Below, one piece after another: positions 7,185 to 15,273 of a stretch of 64,000 nucleotides of DNA (within the stretch, counting starts at the first letter, position 1; each line of letters begins with the position of its first letter). Position numbers and translations under genes: made by a program. The DNA is taken from positions 2,976,001 to 3,040,000 of the forward strand of contig NZ_CP093301.1 of the NCBI RefSeq assembly GCF_024362785.1. The letters run 5' to 3'. A model generated the notes under the pieces. It did no database searches, was not told where the DNA came from, and saw only the letters and a program-made list of their open reading frames with translations. Origin of the DNA: Evansella sp. LMS18 (GTDB taxonomy: Bacteria; Bacillota; Bacilli; Bacillales; Salisediminibacteriaceae).

Positions 7185-8603
7185 ATGCTGGAAGGTCTTA
7201 ATAATATAGTTGACTTCGGAAATGACCTGCTATGGACTTACATATTAATCGGCCTGCTGTTAGGGCTTGGCGTGTTTTTTACAATCAGAACGAAGTTTGT
7301 GCAGTTTCGCCTTTTCGGCGAAATGTTTCGTGTTATAACAGAAAAGAAAGACTCTGAGAGGGGAATATCTCCTTTCCAGGCATTTACGATCAGTACTGCA
7401 TCCCGGGTTGGTACAGGAAACCTGACAGGGGTTGCTCTTGCAATCGCAATTGGCGGACCTGGCGCTGTGTTCTGGATGTGGGTTGTAGCCATCATAGGTA
7501 TGGCGACAGCATTTATAGAAAGTACACTTGCTCAGGTTTATAAAGTAAGGGACGGAAAGGATTTTCGAGGCGGTCCTGCTTACTATATGGAAAAAGCACT
7601 GGGCAGCAGAGGGCTTGGTATAGCTTTCGCTATATTACTAACTTTGTGTTTCGGGCTCATATTTAACTCTGTGCAGGCAAACACAATAACAGATGCTTTT
7701 GACGGGGCATTCGGGACAGACAGATTAATGGTTGGCCTCATTGTTGCTGTGGTTGCCGGGGTTATCATTTTTGGCGGTGTCCGCCGGATAGCTGCAGTGA
7801 CACAAATCGTCGTTCCAGTAATGGCAGTTTTATATTTAATTCTTGCATTATTTGTAGTACTGACAAATATCCCGGCAATACCAGCTGTCTTTAATCTGAT
7901 TGTTACAAGTGCATTCGGAGTAAACGAAATGATTGGCGGAGGAATTGGTGCGGCGATTATGCAGGGTGTCCGCCGAGGGTTGTTCTCAAACGAAGCAGGT
8001 ATGGGTTCGGTGCCTAATGCTGCTGCAACAGCAAACGTCAGCCATCCGGCCAAGCAGGGGCTGGTTCAAAGCCTTGGTGTATTCTTCGATACCATCATTA
8101 TCTGTTCTGCTACTGCGTTCCTCATACTACTTACAGATGTTTACGGAACTGGAGAGGAAAACGGTATTCAGCTGACACAGGCAGCTATGGCTGTGCATGT
8201 TGGTGAGTGGGCTGTCTACTTTGTGGCAATTGCCATTTTATTCTTTGCTTTCAGTTCTATTATCGGGAACTATTACTATGGTGAGACTAACATAGAATTT
8301 ATCAGGGAAAATTCTGTCTGGCTTCAGATCTATCGTGTGGCAGTTATAGGAATGGTTGTTTTCGGCGCTGTTGCCGAAGTGACTCTCGTATGGAATCTTG
8401 CAGATTTATTTATGGGGCTGATGGCTGTACTTAACTTAGTTGCCATATTCCTTATCGGAAAGATAGCGTACAGTGTGCTAACTGATTATACAGACCAGCG
8501 GAAAGCAGGAAAAAATCCGGTATTTTTCGCTAAAAACATTCCCGGACTGAAAGGGACGGAATGCTGGGAAGAAACCAGCATAGACAAAGAAACAAACCGT
8601 TAA
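7185..8603 (+). CDS. AGCS-family sodium:amino acid (alanine/glycine/glutamine) symporter
   Basis: 472 residues with about ten to eleven membrane segments. Family landmarks are visible: SRVGTGNLTGVALAIAIGGPGAVFWMW near residue 70, GGPAYYMEKALG near 135, and RGLFSNEAGMGSVPNAAATA near 265, the hallmark AGCS motif. These proteins import alanine, glycine or glutamine with Na+ (AlsT in B. subtilis). GAAGGGGGAAA precedes the ATG by 8 nt. It is a single gene with an extended -10 promoter and its own strong terminator. The exact amino acid cannot be read from the sequence. Confidence 0.92.
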   Translation: MLEGLNNIVDFGNDLLWTYILIGLLLGLGVFFTIRTKFVQFRLFGEMFRVITEKKDSERGISPFQAFTISTASRVGTGNLTGVALAIAIGGPGAVFWMWVVAIIGMATAFIESTLAQVYKVRDGKDFRGGPAYYMEKALGSRGLGIAFAILLTLCFGLIFNSVQANTITDAFDGAFGTDRLMVGLIVAVVAGVIIFGGVRRIAAVTQIVVPVMAVLYLILALFVVLTNIPAIPAVFNLIVTSAFGVNEMIGGGIGAAIMQGVRRGLFSNEAGMGSVPNAAATANVSHPAKQGLVQSLGVFFDTIIICSATAFLILLTDVYGTGEENGIQLTQAAMAVHVGEWAVYFVAIAILFFAFSSIIGNYYYGETNIEFIRENSVWLQIYRVAVIGMVVFGAVAEVTLVWNLADLFMGLMAVLNLVAIFLIGKIAYSVLTDYTDQRKAGKNPVFFAKNIPGLKGTECWEETSIDKETNR

Positions 8604-8631
8604 TTTTACCGCAATCGTTACTCTGCGGAAT

Positions 8632-8668
8632 AAAATGCTCCTCCTGCCATAATAAGGAGGAGCATTTT
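8632..8668 (+). terminator. Terminator of the AGCS symporter gene
   Basis: AAAATGCTCCTCCT (8632-8645) and AGGAGGAGCATTTT (8655-8668) form a 14-bp perfect stem with a 9-nt loop. Confidence 0.8.
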
Positions 8669-8724
8669 CCATGCCAGTTACGGGGCCACACCCCGCACAA
8701 TTTTGTGAACATTTCCCCCTAAAT

Positions 8725-8753
8725 TAGACTATCGTTTGAGTTTCGACTATAAT
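8725..8753 (+). promoter_or_regulatory. Sigma-A promoter of the YtkA-like lipoprotein gene
   Basis: TAGACT (8725-8730), 17 nt, TATAAT (8748-8753), 33 nt before the chosen ATG. A GACTAT repeat occurs at both -35 and -10. Confidence 0.5.
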
Positions 8754-8785
8754 TGCTGTGAATATCGTGAATGGAAGGTGAAAAT

Positions 8786-9565
8786 ATGAATAGCTACAGG
8801 AAATTAGTAATGTTGTTCTCTGTACTAATTCTGTTTCTTGCGGCATGCGGCCAGACAGATAATGAGGAAAACAGTCAGGGAAGCGGAGAAATCAATCTGG
8901 AACCTCTTGAAGTAGAATTAATTCTTCCTGAGGAGGGGGACCCTGGAACAGAAATAACGATTGAAACTCTTGTAACACAGGGGGAAGAAAGAGTAAACGA
9001 TGCAAGTGAGGTAATTTTTGAAATCTGGGTAAGCGGTGAAAAAGAAGATAGTGAATTTGTCGACGCAGAGATAACAGAGGAAGACGGAGTTTACGCGATT
9101 ACTTATGAATTCACTGAAGAAGCAATCTACTCTGTGCAGCCGCATGTTACTGCCAGAGGAATGCATATGATGCCTACAGGAGAAATTAAGGTTGGGGACG
9201 TGCCCGAAGAAGGCGAAGAACAAAGCCACGAAAGTGAAGAAGAGCATTCCCATCACCATGGTAACCAGCTTCATATGGAATGGCAAAGTGAAGAAGAGGT
9301 TGTCGAAGGCGAGGAAACTGAAATAACAATCTACGTGGAGCTCGATGAAGAACCATGGACAGATGGTGATGTAAGGTTCGAAATCTGGCAGCACGGTGAT
9401 GAAATGAGAGACTGGGTAGATGCAGATGAAACAGATTCTGGTGTTTATACAGCTTTCTACACTTTTGAAGGAAAAGAAGACTATCATATTATGGTTCATA
9501 TGGAAGACGAAGATCATCATGACCATATAAAACAAGTGATTAAAATTAACACGGAAACTAATTAA
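8786..9565 (+). CDS. Lipoprotein with two YtkA-like domains
   Basis: 259 residues from the ATG at 8786; GGAAGGTG lies just upstream, whereas an ATG at 8771 would put this site inside the gene. The signal peptide ends in LFLAAC, so Cys21 should be lipidated and the protein anchored outside the membrane. Two beta-sandwich repeats follow (VELILPEEGDPGTEITIETL..., then LHMEWQSEEEVVEGEETEITI...), each ending in a 'D.G.Y...Y.F...Y.v..H' strand as in the YtkA/FixH-like domain. A His/Glu-rich linker (HSHHHGNQLHM) separates them and could bind metal. The protein is very acidic. YtkA-like proteins have no firmly known role; some lie near copper or respiratory genes. Confidence 0.7.
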   Translation: MNSYRKLVMLFSVLILFLAACGQTDNEENSQGSGEINLEPLEVELILPEEGDPGTEITIETLVTQGEERVNDASEVIFEIWVSGEKEDSEFVDAEITEEDGVYAITYEFTEEAIYSVQPHVTARGMHMMPTGEIKVGDVPEEGEEQSHESEEEHSHHHGNQLHMEWQSEEEVVEGEETEITIYVELDEEPWTDGDVRFEIWQHGDEMRDWVDADETDSGVYTAFYTFEGKEDYHIMVHMEDEDHHDHIKQVIKINTETN

Positions 9566-9576
9566 TGAATGTTTGA

Positions 9577-9617
9577 AAACTGATCTGGGTAAAGTAACCT
9601 ACAGGTCAGTTTTTTTA
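9577..9617 (+). terminator. Terminator of the YtkA-like gene
   Basis: AAACTGATCTG (9577-9587) pairs with CAGGTCAGTTT (9602-9612), followed by a T-run. Confidence 0.7.
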
Positions 9618-9796
9618 TGTTAAGAGGTAATAGAAGAGGGCAGACCACCTGGGATCTTTGCCTTAATGGTTAATTGAAGTTTATTTCAGAATTATAGGAT
9701 AAGTGTAACTAAGCAATCATCGTCTCTTGTACTGCCTTACTCAGAGCAGTCTCAGATTCCAGTGGATTAAAGGCTTGGCTTACACTTTTCTTTATG

Positions 9797-9947
9797 CCGA
9801 TGTAACTGTCCGTTAGATACCGCCTCAAAACAGGAGTGGAAGCGTAGATGTTCAGGCGGAAGAAAACGGACGCTAACATTCCGATTAGTTCAACTAACAA
9901 TCAGTGGGGGATGAACAAAACCCCCACTGATTGAAGTTTCACTTTAT
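9797..9947 (+). repeat. Dispersed palindromic repeat, full copy
   Basis: This copy contains two hairpins. The left one pairs CCGATGTAAC.GTCCGTT with AACGGACGCTAACATTCCGAT and has an inner CCGCCT/AGGCGG stem. The right one is CAATCAGTGGGGG / CCCCCACTGATTG with loop ATGAACAAAA. The right flank AAGTTTCACTTTAT is shared with the other copies. It ends 2 nt before the -35 box of the tre promoter. It fills most of the roughly 400-bp gap between the lipoprotein gene and treA; nothing else is evident in 9618-9796. Confidence 0.75.
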
Positions 9948-9949
9948 GT

Positions 9950-9978
9950 TTGACTAACTTGTATATACAAGATATACT
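9950..9978 (+). promoter_or_regulatory. Sigma-A promoter of treA-treR
   Basis: TTGACT (9950-9955), 17-nt spacer, TATACT (9973-9978). This is a near-consensus vegetative promoter about 50 nt before the treA start. Confidence 0.8.
9958..9971 (+). promoter_or_regulatory. TreR operator
   Basis: CTTGTATATACAAG is a perfect 14-bp palindrome between the -35 and -10 boxes. It agrees with the TreR site I know from B. subtilis (TTGTATATACAA core). Occupancy would block RNA polymerase; trehalose 6-phosphate should relieve repression. Confidence 0.8.
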
Positions 9979-10026
9979 ACGATTATTATAAGTATCTAAT
10001 AATTTATCACAGGCGGTGGTCACGAA

Positions 10027-11715
10027 GTGAAAATGAATGAATGGTGGAGACGATCTGTTGTATATCAAATTTATCCGAAGAGCTTTAACGACACGATGGG
10101 CAACGGTGTAGGAGATCTTCAGGGAATAATAGAAAAACTTGATTATCTGAAAGAACTTGGGACAGATGTCATATGGCTCACACCAGTATACAGCTCACCT
10201 CAAAACGACAATGGTTATGATATTAGCGATTATTACAGCATTCATGAAGAATACGGAACTATGGAAGACTTCGACCGGCTGCTGGAAGAGGCGCACAAGC
10301 GGGATTTAAAAATAATTATGGATATTGTGGTGAACCACACATCCACTGAACACAAATGGTTTAAAGAGGCTGCTTCCTCGAAAGATAATCCTTACAGAGA
10401 TTATTATATCTGGAAAGACCCAGTTGATGGGCAGGAGCCGACAAACTGGAAATCCAAGTTCGGCGGGTCTGCCTGGAAGTATGATGAAGCGACCGGCCAG
10501 TATTACTTGCACCTTTTTGATGTGACCCAGGCTGATTTAAACTGGGAGAATGAAAAGGTCCGTGATGAGGTTTACGAAATGATGGACTACTGGTTCAGCA
10601 AAGGGGTGGACGGTTTCCGTCTCGATGTAATAAATCTGATTTCAAAAGACCAGAGTTTTCCTGACGATGACGGCTCAGTGCCTCCAGGGGACGGAAGGAA
10701 ATTTTATACTGATGGTCCAAGAGTCCATGAATTTATGAATGAAATGAACAAAAATGTTTTTTCAAAATACGACGTATTGACTGTAGGCGAAATGAGCTCT
10801 ACTACAATCGACCATTGTATTAAATATACACGCCCGGACCGTAATGAACTGAGTATGACTTTTAATTTCCATCATCTGAAAGTTGACTATGCGAATGGGG
10901 AAAAGTGGACAAAAGCGGACTTTGATTTCCTTATGCTTAAAAGAATCCTATCCGAATGGCAGGTTGAAATGCATAAAGGCGGAGGATGGAACGCGCTTTT
11001 CTGGTGTAACCATGACCAGCCCCGTGTAGTAAGCAGATATGGAAATGACGGAGAATTTCACCGGGAATCAGCCAAAATGCTTGCCACTACTGTCCATATG
11101 ATGCAGGGCACTCCTTATATTTATCAAGGCGAGGAGTTTGGAATGACGGATCCGAAGTTCGATTCGATTCATGAATATCGTGATGTGGAGACGTTGAACA
11201 TCTATAAAGAAATGAAAGAACAAGGTATGGCTGAACGGGAAATTATGGAGATTATTAAGCAGAAGTCCCGTGACAACTCACGGACACCTGTCCAGTGGAA
11301 CAGTGAGGAAAATGCCGGATTTACTACTGGCACTCCGTGGATTAACCCTGCTGAAAATTACACAGCAATAAATGCCGAAGCCGCCCTGAAGGACAAGGAC
11401 TCTGTTTTCTACCATTATCAAAAGCTCATTCAGCTTCGCAAAGAGCTTGATATAATAACCTACGGCGATTACACTCTCCATTACGAAAACAACGAAAAAC
11501 TCTTCGTATATACGAGGGAATATAATGGGGAAAAACTGCTGGTCATTAACCATTTTTATGATGGAGAAGCCGAGTTCACGATGCCGGAAAACTTCAGTAC
11601 TGAAGGACTGGACTGTGAACTGATTTTATCGAATTATGAAGGCTCTTCTGAACATCCGGCTGATATTCGCCTAAGACCTTACGAATCGCTGGTTTATCAT
11701 TTCAGGAAAGCATGA
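10027..11715 (+). CDS. treA: Trehalose-6-phosphate hydrolase (phospho-alpha-(1,1)-glucosidase)
   Basis: 562 residues, GH13. It cleaves trehalose 6-phosphate, delivered by a trehalose PTS, to glucose and glucose 6-phosphate in the cytoplasm. The GH13 regions are clear: DIVVNHTS (residues 99-106), nucleophile Asp200 in GFRLDVIN, acid/base Glu255 in TVGEMSS and Asp330 in CNHDQPR. The sequence follows B. subtilis TreA closely along its length (for example WWRRSVVYQIYPKSFNDT and SRDNSRTPVQW). The identity is supported by the TreR gene 16 nt downstream and the TreR operator in the promoter. The GTG at 10027 is chosen; ATG at 10033 is an alternative. No treP permease gene is next to it, unlike B. 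subtilis, so it must be elsewhere. Confidence 0.93.
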   Translation: MKMNEWWRRSVVYQIYPKSFNDTMGNGVGDLQGIIEKLDYLKELGTDVIWLTPVYSSPQNDNGYDISDYYSIHEEYGTMEDFDRLLEEAHKRDLKIIMDIVVNHTSTEHKWFKEAASSKDNPYRDYYIWKDPVDGQEPTNWKSKFGGSAWKYDEATGQYYLHLFDVTQADLNWENEKVRDEVYEMMDYWFSKGVDGFRLDVINLISKDQSFPDDDGSVPPGDGRKFYTDGPRVHEFMNEMNKNVFSKYDVLTVGEMSSTTIDHCIKYTRPDRNELSMTFNFHHLKVDYANGEKWTKADFDFLMLKRILSEWQVEMHKGGGWNALFWCNHDQPRVVSRYGNDGEFHRESAKMLATTVHMMQGTPYIYQGEEFGMTDPKFDSIHEYRDVETLNIYKEMKEQGMAEREIMEIIKQKSRDNSRTPVQWNSEENAGFTTGTPWINPAENYTAINAEAALKDKDSVFYHYQKLIQLRKELDIITYGDYTLHYENNEKLFVYTREYNGEKLLVINHFYDGEAEFTMPENFSTEGLDCELILSNYEGSSEHPADIRLRPYESLVYHFRKA

Positions 11716-11731
11716 TAAACTAGTTTCGGTG

Positions 11732-12454
11732 ATGAAATTGAAAAATAAATATATTGAAATATACCATGAGCTCGTAAATAAAATTGAAATTGGTGCCTAC
11801 CGGGCTAATTCTAAGCTTCCTTCAGAGCATGAACTGATGGAAATATATGAAACTTCACGGGAGACTATCAGAAAAGCCCTTAATCTGCTTGCCCAGAATG
11901 GCTTTATCCAGAAGATCCAGGGGAAAGGATCAATCGTACTTGATACGAGGAAATTTGATTTTCCTATTTCAGGGCTGGTAAGTTTCAAGGAGCTTGCAAA
12001 GCAGCTTGGTGACAGCCATAAGACGCATGTTGAAAAACTTGAAAAAGTTCTGCCTGCAGAGGAAGTAAAAGATGCTCTGAAGGTTACAGAGGACAGCGAA
12101 GTCTGGGAAGTCCATCGGGTAAGGGAAATAGATGGAGAACGGATTATCCTTGATAAAGATTTTCTCAGAACTGATGTTGTCGAGGAACTCTCTGAGGAAA
12201 TCTGTGCCAATTCAATATATGAATATATTGAAGCTGAACTGGGACTTACGATAAGTTTTGCCAAAAAAGAAATAGTTGTCGAAGAGCCAGATGAGGAAGA
12301 CAGAAGGCTTCTCCATTTGGAAGGCCATTCTAATATCGTAGTGGTCAGAAACTATGTGTATCTTGAGGATGCAAGTGCATTTCAGTATACAGAGTCACGC
12401 CACCGTCCTGATAAATTCAGATTCGTTGATTTCGCCAGAAGAACGAGAAGATAA
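11732..12454 (+). CDS. treR: Trehalose operon repressor TreR (GntR/UTRA)
   Basis: 240 residues. An N-terminal winged helix-turn-helix (SKLPSEHELMEIYETSRETIRKALNLL, about residues 25-60) is followed by a UTRA effector domain with PISGLVSFKELAKQLG and NSIYEYIEAELGLTISFA. The C-terminus QYTESRHRPDKFRFVDFARR is essentially that of B. subtilis TreR. The UTRA domain binds trehalose 6-phosphate as inducer. The gene follows treA in the same transcript and should autoregulate through the operator at 9958-9971. The ATG at 11732 matches the known N-terminus better than the GTG at 11729; the ribosome site is weak. Confidence 0.92.
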   Translation: MKLKNKYIEIYHELVNKIEIGAYRANSKLPSEHELMEIYETSRETIRKALNLLAQNGFIQKIQGKGSIVLDTRKFDFPISGLVSFKELAKQLGDSHKTHVEKLEKVLPAEEVKDALKVTEDSEVWEVHRVREIDGERIILDKDFLRTDVVEELSEEICANSIYEYIEAELGLTISFAKKEIVVEEPDEEDRRLLHLEGHSNIVVVRNYVYLEDASAFQYTESRHRPDKFRFVDFARRTRR

Positions 12455-12458
12455 ATAA

Positions 12459-12532
12459 CTGCCAGGCAAAGAATTAACCTGGCAGACACCTGAAAACGCA
12501 GGCTTTCCGAAAAAGGAAGGGCCTGCGTTTTT
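12459..12532. terminator. Double terminator after treR
   Basis: A first hairpin, CTGCCAGG (12459-12466) with CCTGGCAG (12478-12485), is followed by AAAACGCAGGC (12493-12503) with GCCTGCGTTTTT (12521-12532). The second has A/T tails on both sides and can also end the opposing gene at 12562. Confidence 0.75.
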
Positions 12533-12561
12533 ACTGTTTTGGGCTTCACTTTATGACTTTA

Positions 12562-13434
12562 TCAGCCTGTCTTTTTCTTCAGGCTCGTTATTATGGACCG
12601 CTTAAGTTTTTCATCATGAATGGTATCTTTCAGCCAGTCCTTCGGGGATTCTCCGGTTTGTTCCTTCACCCGTTTAAAAAGCCTGCTCAGTACATGGCGA
12701 AGGACGCTGGAGTAATAGATATGGTCTATTCTTCTGGCTGTGTTCAGGATATCTTCAATAATTTCATCGTTATGCACAGGGACGTTTTTAGCAGCTTCAT
12801 AAAGGAATTTTTCCACTATGTCTGTCTGATTATCAGACAGGTAATAGTCCGATACTTCTTTCACAAGCTGCGGACATGTACCTACGTGCATGCCAAGCTT
12901 CGGGATAAAAGAATCATACCTGTGCTGTATCAGGAATTGAAGAGCTTTAGCACCGTTTGCCTTTTCAAGAGCTTTCTCCAGTGCAGTGAGAATCAGGGAA
13001 TCCTCCGATTTTCCATCTGTGTTCTGAAGTGTAAGGAGACGTGAGGGCCACAGATTTTTAATATCTTCAAGATGCTCATCCACCAGATGTTTAAGGATAT
13101 TTTTATTTTTCATTTTAGCTTCTTTTTCCGGCTTTAAAGCGTCTCTTAAATCTTCCTGTGTGACTTTGTGGTTTTTCTTCCGCTCAGTTATTTTTTTGAA
13201 ACGCTCCAATGCTCCAAGTGCGTCCTTTGTTGTTTTATTAGATAAATAAAACGAATCGAGAAATTTTCCGTCGTTGGCAATTACAGCGAAGATCACGGGA
13301 GCTTCCTGATCGAAAAGAAGTACGTTTGACTTATCCTTTCCCTGGCGCTCTTCGTATTTAACAACATAAAATCGCTGATCCGAACCTTCTAAAAAAACTT
13401 TTTTCCCAAGGAAACTGGGAGGGAGGTAACTCAT
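12562..13434 (-). CDS. Conserved-looking hypothetical protein, 290 residues
   Basis: I do not recognise this protein. It is soluble, with no signal peptide or membrane segment. The first 75 residues read like a small beta domain (KKVFLEGSDQRFYVVKYEER ... VLLFDQEAPVIFAVIANDGK). The rest is mostly helical and Lys/Glu/Leu-rich, with a region (residues about 145-250) that could be helical repeats. It is a single gene, convergent with treR and upstream of the yfhD terminator region on the same strand. The Shine-Dalgarno is weak (AAAGGATCGG). Its position next to yfhD/yfhE does not correspond to a gene I know in B. subtilis. Confidence 0.6.
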   Translation of the reverse strand: MSYLPPSFLGKKVFLEGSDQRFYVVKYEERQGKDKSNVLLFDQEAPVIFAVIANDGKFLDSFYLSNKTTKDALGALERFKKITERKKNHKVTQEDLRDALKPEKEAKMKNKNILKHLVDEHLEDIKNLWPSRLLTLQNTDGKSEDSLILTALEKALEKANGAKALQFLIQHRYDSFIPKLGMHVGTCPQLVKEVSDYYLSDNQTDIVEKFLYEAAKNVPVHNDEIIEDILNTARRIDHIYYSSVLRHVLSRLFKRVKEQTGESPKDWLKDTIHDEKLKRSIITSLKKKTG

Positions 13435-13720
13435 AATTACTTCACCGATCCTTTCAAAAATAATTTATGTGGCGTATGATCTCGTAGGGTATTTTAAACA
13501 AATTCTCAGGTAAACTGTGTCTGGGACAATGATGGTAAGTATGAGCCTTTACATGTAAATGGGGGATAAGTATGCAAGTAACTGCGGCAAGATGTGATGT
13601 TCTTATGGCTGCTTAGTGCAGAGTGTGAGAGAAACTTTTTACTTCTATCTCTATCATACCCTTCTTTCAGGCAATAAGCTAATTGGAGACCCATTTTCCA
13701 GGCCTGATTTGCACTTTCAG

Positions 13721-13752
13721 TAAAAAATGCCCGGCACTATCGTACCGGGCAT
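13721..13752 (-). terminator. Terminator of the yfhD-like gene
   Basis: On the minus strand ATGCCCGG/CCGGGCAT (13727-13752) is followed by a T-run (13721-13727). The remaining 13435-13720 stretch shows no convincing gene or signal. Confidence 0.75.
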
Positions 13753-13787
13753 GGTAAAAAACATGACAGGGAAATTTAAATTACTGG

Positions 13788-13949
13788 CTAGATGTTGTCC
13801 GTATTTACTCTCTGGCTTGCAGCTTTCGCCCGTGCCATTGCTTCACGGTCTTCTGCATCAGCCAGCTCATCAGAAAATTCAACTTGCTCATCAACAGGAA
13901 CATCAGGAATATAATTTGGGTTTGTATTTTCCTTTTTGTCTTTTGCCAT
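13788..13949 (-). CDS. yfhD: YfhD-family small protein
   Basis: 53 residues from the ATG at 13949; a start seven codons upstream is also possible. The core VEFSDELADAEDREAMARAKAASQR is the conserved YfhD signature (VEFS.ELAD..D..A..RA.AA..R). YfhD is a short, charged protein of Bacillaceae with no known function, possibly expressed in the forespore. The next gene on this strand is yfhE, and then yfhF, recX and yfhH follow as in B. subtilis, which confirms the identity by gene order. Confidence 0.8.
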   Translation of the reverse strand: MAKDKKENTNPNYIPDVPVDEQVEFSDELADAEDREAMARAKAASQRVNTDNI

Positions 13950-14026
13950 TACCTTCGTCCATCCTTTCATCTGCTGATATTTGTATGTTTCCCGGATACT
14001 GCTTCAGAACGTCAGTAAAACAGATG

Positions 14027-14152
14027 CTATATACTGTCTTTTGAACGGCGAAATGCTCTGTCAGCTGCTCTGAATTCAGACTGGTATAGTACTTCCTGTG
14101 TTTTATTTAAAACTCTCCGTTCCTCTTTGATCTTGCGTTTTTTACTGTCCAC
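14027..14152 (-). CDS. yfhE: YfhE-family small protein
   Basis: 41 residues starting at a GTG with GAGGTG 6 nt upstream, read on the minus strand. The sequence contains RVLNKTQEVLYQSEFRAADR, which is the YfhE family core (L..TQEVLY..EF..AD.A). The gene is small and starts with GTG. Gene order (yfhD-yfhE-yfhF-recX) supports the call. The function is unknown; the protein is basic and probably sporulation- or stress-related. Confidence 0.8.
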   Translation of the reverse strand: MDSKKRKIKEERRVLNKTQEVLYQSEFRAADRAFRRSKDSI

Positions 14153-14215
14153 ATTTTTCACCTCATCTATCTTTAGTCAGTTTTAGCATGACCTTCAGGC
14201 AAAAAATGTATACAC

Positions 14216-15142
14216 CTAACTTTTAAAGGAAACTGGGGAAATACTTAACAGATTCTCCAGGGCTGGTTTCAGTTCAGGATATAAAAATTGAAAATCATTC
14301 TCTGACAATTTTACAGGCACGGCTTTTTGTCCCTGGGTAACTAAAACGGCCATTTCTCCGAGCGCTAATTCCAAAATATTGGAAGGAACCGGGAAATAAT
14401 ATGGACGTTTCAGGACATCGGCTGCTGTCCGGCCGAACTCTTCCATTAAAACCGGCTGTGGGGCAGTAAAGTTAACCGGGCCGCTTATTGAAGGGGTTTC
14501 CAGACAATGGATCAGTGCACTGACTGCATCTTCAATATGTATCCAGGAAATCCATTGCTCTCCTGTGCCAAGCCTGCCGCCGGCAAAAAGTTTAAAAGGA
14601 AGGAGCATCCTCTGGAGGGCGCCATCATTACTGTCGAGCACCATACCAAAACGAGAATAAACAACCCGGGTCATCGGCATAGCCGCAGAAGCTTCCTGCT
14701 CCCATTTTTTCACAACAGCAGACAGGAAGTCATCACCGCTGAGGGGAGATGTTTCTGTAAAAGTGTGATGGTAAGAGGTGCCGTAATAGCCTGTTGCTGA
14801 TGCATTGATAAAAACCTTTGGCTTCGAGTCCAGTGCCTCGATAATCCGTACCATTTCCTTCGTGGACTCAACCCTGCTGTTTAATATTTCACTTTTCTTT
14901 CTATCCGTCCAGCGGCTGTTCAGGCTTTCACCGGCAAGGTTTATAAAAGCATCAATTTCAGAAAGAGATTTCTCGGGGGACGAGTTCTGGCCTAACCATT
15001 CTACATAAGTAACTTGCTTTTTTGGGGGCTTGTTATTTGGGTTTCTTGTTAGTATGTATAATTCATGCCCCTGTTCAGCGAGTCTTTCCGTTAGTGACCG
15101 GCCAATGAAACCAGCCCCTCCTGCAACAGCTATGTTCATCAT
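14216..15142 (-). CDS. yfhF: TIGR01777-type nucleoside-diphosphate-sugar epimerase-like protein
   Basis: 308 residues. A Rossmann fold with NAD(P)-binding AVAGGAGFIGRSL at residues 4-16, then INLAGESLNSRW (near 85), NASATGYYG (near 130) and RFGMVLDSNDGALQRM (near 180), all characteristic of the TIGR01777/YfhF subgroup (SulA-like) of extended short-chain dehydrogenases. The C-terminal domain (residues about 235-300) is the DUF1731 module with L.RP. The substrate is unknown. GGAGG precedes the first ATG by 5 nt; the adjacent second ATG is possible. It diverges from recX, as in B. subtilis. Confidence 0.85.
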   Translation of the reverse strand: MMNIAVAGGAGFIGRSLTERLAEQGHELYILTRNPNNKPPKKQVTYVEWLGQNSSPEKSLSEIDAFINLAGESLNSRWTDRKKSEILNSRVESTKEMVRIIEALDSKPKVFINASATGYYGTSYHHTFTETSPLSGDDFLSAVVKKWEQEASAAMPMTRVVYSRFGMVLDSNDGALQRMLLPFKLFAGGRLGTGEQWISWIHIEDAVSALIHCLETPSISGPVNFTAPQPVLMEEFGRTAADVLKRPYYFPVPSNILELALGEMAVLVTQGQKAVPVKLSENDFQFLYPELKPALENLLSISPVSFKS

Positions 15143-15273
15143 AAATTCCTCCAGTTTTTGTATATTGTTATACCTTTCCCTTTATAAATAATATAACAAA
15201 CATTCAGCCAGGTTTTTCTCAGACACGAATTAATTATGAAATTCTGCTAGTATTATTCATGAGGTGAAATAGC

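Noticed and set aside
8918-9535. 205-residue open frame opposite the YtkA-like lipoprotein gene
   Set aside because: It is a shadow of the acidic, GAA-rich sense gene: its composition is Phe/Cys/His-rich and it lacks a ribosome site.
13506-13694. 62-residue minus-strand frame between the 290-residue protein gene and yfhD
   Set aside because: No ribosome site, odd composition, no family resemblance.
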